Assembly (NCBI GenBank): GCA_030584085.1
Contig: CP129490.1
Coordinates: 434,001-498,000, forward strand
Reading direction: 5' to 3'
Length of the DNA: 64,000 nt
Source of the DNA: Melioribacteraceae bacterium
GTDB lineage: Bacteria; Bacteroidota; Ignavibacteria; Ignavibacteriales; Melioribacteraceae
The translations under genes and the position numbers were made by a program. Under the pieces are notes generated by a model. The model was not told where the DNA came from. It saw nothing but the letters and a program-made list of their open reading frames with translations, and searched no databases. Each line of letters starts with the position of its first letter. Position 1 is the first letter of the stretch. Shown in pieces: positions 62,046 through 64,000 of this stretch.

Positions 62046-62362
62046 TTATAGCTTTAGATGTAATTTTACTTTAATATGGATTCGTTGTTAATTTTTTAAA
62101 CTATAGTTTGTTCATAGTAGTAAATGGATTGAATTAATATACCCCGAGGCAATTTAGCTATCCGCGTAAATAAAACAATGGCAATTCCCAAAATATAAGC
62201 TTGATAAAAACAGATATAATTTTCCGAAAATAATTTTTTAAAATACTTGCTTCTAAATAATAATTCTAATAGATTAAAACAGAATAAAAATTCTGATTAT
62301 TCCATCGCTTTTAGACTGTTGTTTCGATTAGATATAAATCAAATATTATTTGGGCAATTTAT
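62046..62362. other. Gene-free stretch before cytochrome c and narG
   Basis: 317 bp with no gene. Its 3' half contains the promoter and palindrome at 62247-62295. Nothing else recognised. Confidence 0.6.
62247..62295 (+). promoter_or_regulatory. Promoter of the cytochrome c-narG operon with CAGAA-N6-TTCTG operator, copy 3
   Basis: TTGCTT (62247-62252), 17 bp, TAGATT (62270-62275), four bases, then CAGAATAAAAATTCTG (62280-62295). Spacing from -10 to palindrome is the same as at ric. The ATG of the cytochrome gene lies 68 bases further on. Confidence 0.7.
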
Positions 62363-63187
62363 ATGAGAAAATTCATTCTTCTTTTTGCGGTGGTTAGTAT
62401 TGTATTTTTGCATAATATCATCGCACAATCTCCCGGTGAAAAGCTATTCTTCGAGAAATGTACTGCATGCCATACTGTAGGTGAAGGAAAGAGAATAGGA
62501 CCTGATTTAGCCGGTATTACAGAAAGAAGAGACACCGAATGGCTAATTAAATTTATTCAATCATCTCAGAGTCTTATTAACTCAGGTGATTCACTCGCAA
62601 ATGCAGTTTACAGAGAAAACAATAAAATACTTATGCCGGATCAACCGCTTAATCGTAGTGAGACAGAAGCGGTTTTAAGTTACATCTCAATTAATAGCCC
62701 TGACCCCAACGATCCAAATAAAAAATCACCCAAAGATATTTTTAACGCTTCATTAGTCTCGAATGTGGATGTAGATAAAGGGAAAAACCTATTTGAAGGC
62801 AAAACTCAATTTGCAAACGGCGGGGTTCCTTGTCTTGCTTGTCATAATGTAAGTTTACCGAATGTAACCGGAGGCGGACTGTTGGCTAAGGATTTAACAA
62901 AAGCTTTTTCAAGATTGAGCGCTGCCGGAGTTGACGGTATAATCAGAAATCCACCATTCCCTGCAATGACAAATTCTTATTCCCAAAAACCTCTTACCGA
63001 TGATGAAATAAAAAGCCTGCTAGCTTTTTTATACGATGCAGATAAAAAAGGTGTTAATCAATCCTTAGCGGGTGCATATGATATAAATCTATTAATTCTA
63101 TTAATCTTTGGAATAAATTTAGCTTTCCTTTTGCTGCTGATTTATTGGCGTAGAGTAAAGAAATACAGCGTTCATCCCAGTCGTTAA
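62363..63187 (+). CDS. Diheme c-type cytochrome linked to nitrate reductase
   Basis: 274 residues. Signal peptide to about residue 22; two heme sites, C33-T-A-C36-H37 and C157-L-A-C160-H161, each in its own cytochrome c domain; Met ligands are likely in L-M-P-D and A-M-T-N. A C-terminal membrane helix (about 240-262) and a basic tail anchor it with the hemes outside. Lies 25 bp before narG, so it probably carries electrons for the nitrate reductase, as the nar-linked diheme cytochrome of Thermus does. Confidence 0.88.
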   Translation: MRKFILLFAVVSIVFLHNIIAQSPGEKLFFEKCTACHTVGEGKRIGPDLAGITERRDTEWLIKFIQSSQSLINSGDSLANAVYRENNKILMPDQPLNRSETEAVLSYISINSPDPNDPNKKSPKDIFNASLVSNVDVDKGKNLFEGKTQFANGGVPCLACHNVSLPNVTGGGLLAKDLTKAFSRLSAAGVDGIIRNPPFPAMTNSYSQKPLTDDEIKSLLAFLYDADKKGVNQSLAGAYDINLLILLIFGINLAFLLLLIYWRRVKKYSVHPSR

Positions 63188-63212
63188 TTTTTAATAAAAT
63201 ATAAGTGAATTT

Positions 63213-64000
63213 ATGAGCTGGATTAAAGACATCGTTTCTCCCGATACGAGAAAGTGGGAGGAGTTTTACCGGAATCGTTTTCAACACGATAGAATTGTAA
63301 GAAGCACTCACGGTGTTAACTGCACCGGTGGTTGCTCTTGGCAGATTCACGTTAAAGACGGTATAGTGGTTTGGGAAACACAGCAATTAGATTATCCTTT
63401 ACTCGAAAGCACCCTGCCCCCTTACGAACCGCGCGGCTGTCAACGTGGAATTTCGTTTTCGTGGTATTTGTACAGTCCGCTTAGAATTAAATATCCTCTC
63501 ATCAGAGGAGCATTGGTTGATGCCTATAGAGAGGAAAAGGAAAAAACCGGCGATCCTTTGAAAGCGTGGGAAAATTTACAGAACAACAAAGGGAAAAGGA
63601 AAGAATACCAAACAGCTCGTGGTAAAGGGGGATTCCGAAGAACTTCGTGGGATGAAGTTCTCGAAATTATTTCTGCGGCAAACATCTATACGGCTAAAAA
63701 ATACGGACCAGATAGAGTAATTGGCTTCTCGCCTATTCCCGCAATGTCGATGTTAAGTTATGCAGCCGGAAGCAGATTTCTTCAATTGTTCGGAGGAGTG
63801 AACTTAAGTTTTTATGATTGGTACTGCGATCTGCCGAATGCATCACCCGAAATTTGGGGTGAACAGACCGATGTTTGTGAAAGTGCAGACTGGTACAATT
63901 CAAAAATGATTGCCGTGATGGGCGCCAACTTGAATATGACGCGCACACCTGACTGTCACTTCTTTGCCGAATCTCGTCACAACGGCACTAAAGCAGTAGT
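63213..64000 (+). CDS. narG: Nitrate reductase alpha subunit, 5' part
   Basis: 262 codons are visible; the gene runs off the right edge. N-terminal iron-sulfur ligands H33, C37, C41 and C76 keep the same spacing as in E. coli NarG. Further on are [13 protein letters not shown] (molybdenum-ligand Asp region) and [16 protein letters not shown], both diagnostic for NarG. Reduces nitrate to nitrite with a bis-MGD cofactor. No Tat signal is seen at the visible N-terminus, so the active site is probably cytoplasmic. NarH, NarJ and NarI should lie beyond the window. Confidence 0.95.
   Translation, partial: MSWIKDIVSPDTRKWEEFYRNRFQHDRIVRSTHGVNCTGGCSWQIHVKDGIVVWETQQLDYPLLESTLPPYEPRGCQRGISFSWYLYSPLRIKYPLIRGALVDAYREEKEKTGDPLKAWENLQNNKGKRKEYQTARGKGGFRRTSWDEVLEIISAANIYTAKKYGPDRVIGFSPIPAMSMLSYAAGSRFLQLFGGVNLSFYDWYCDLPNASPEIWGEQTDVCESADWYNSKMIAVMGANLNMTRTPDCHFFAESRHNGTKAV

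Overview
The window is AT-rich DNA in which every gene I can support lies on the + strand. It most likely comes from an Ignavibacteria-type organism (Ignavibacteriota/Chlorobi, the wider Bacteroidota group). The main reasons are C-terminal type IX secretion sorting domains of the N-P-F-N-P-S-T type (an intact one ending at 60378 and a decayed one ending at 52875), S74-type secreted fibre proteins, a TonB receptor with a carboxypeptidase-like N-terminal domain, and a TTGACA/TATATTTG promoter. The genus is inference.

Region 1 (1-16632) is a defence island. A complete type I restriction-modification operon (hsdR, hsdM, hsdS) is preceded by a partial coiled-coil/nuclease-like gene. It is followed by a GIY-YIG-like protein and an unknown protein with a HEPN-like R-x4-H motif. 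Then comes a tightly coupled four-gene cassette (9305-14401): an unknown protein, an SMC/OLD-like ATPase, a phospholipase-D-like protein, and an RtcR-like regulator that fuses a CARF sensor to a sigma-54-activator AAA+ domain. Two PD-(D/E)XK nuclease-like proteins close the island. I see no CRISPR array and no rtcBA, so the CARF protein has no obvious partner beyond its own operon. This cassette is my main candidate for an undescribed system.

Region 2 (16633-29405) is mosaic. A two-gene TIR-like plus caspase-like cassette (17283-18633) matches the architecture of type IV Thoeris. It lies between two diverged copies of the 3' end of a DUF5131 (phage Gp37/Gp68) gene, which suggests a repeatedly used insertion site. 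Next come a LivJ-type lipoprotein, an EgtD-like methyltransferase and a small membrane protein, then an AbiEi/AbiEii toxin-antitoxin pair joined with no gap to livHMGF. The region ends with a small unknown gene, a UDG-superfamily protein and an AbiEi-type antitoxin without a toxin.

Region 3 (29677-49631) is a long co-directional run for envelope lipids. It holds two TetR regulators with palindromic operators, an MMPL/RND exporter with a YtfJ-like, a LolA-like and a porin-like partner, a phosphodiesterase-fold protein, a histidine kinase, a DUF3943 protein and a PagL-like lipid A deacylase. It continues with a nucleotidyltransferase, an Mla-type MCE lipid transporter, an ATP-grasp protein, a CDP-alcohol phosphatidyltransferase, a flippase-like membrane protein, a HAD phosphatase and inositol-3-phosphate synthase. 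The second half reads as an inositol-phospholipid synthesis and transport cluster.

Region 4 (49734-60378) encodes surface proteins: a TonB-dependent receptor, a pseudogene of a type IX secretion cargo, four tandem S74 chaperone fibre proteins with blocks of exact DNA identity, and a small type IX cargo protein. Region 5 (60379-64000) concerns nitrate and nitric oxide: a RIC/ScdA iron-sulfur repair protein, a periplasmic cupin, a diheme cytochrome c and the start of narG. A 16-bp palindrome, CAGAA-N6-TTCTG, occurs three times. In front of ric and of cytochrome c-narG it sits at the same distance from a sigma-70-like promoter, pointing to a shared repressor.
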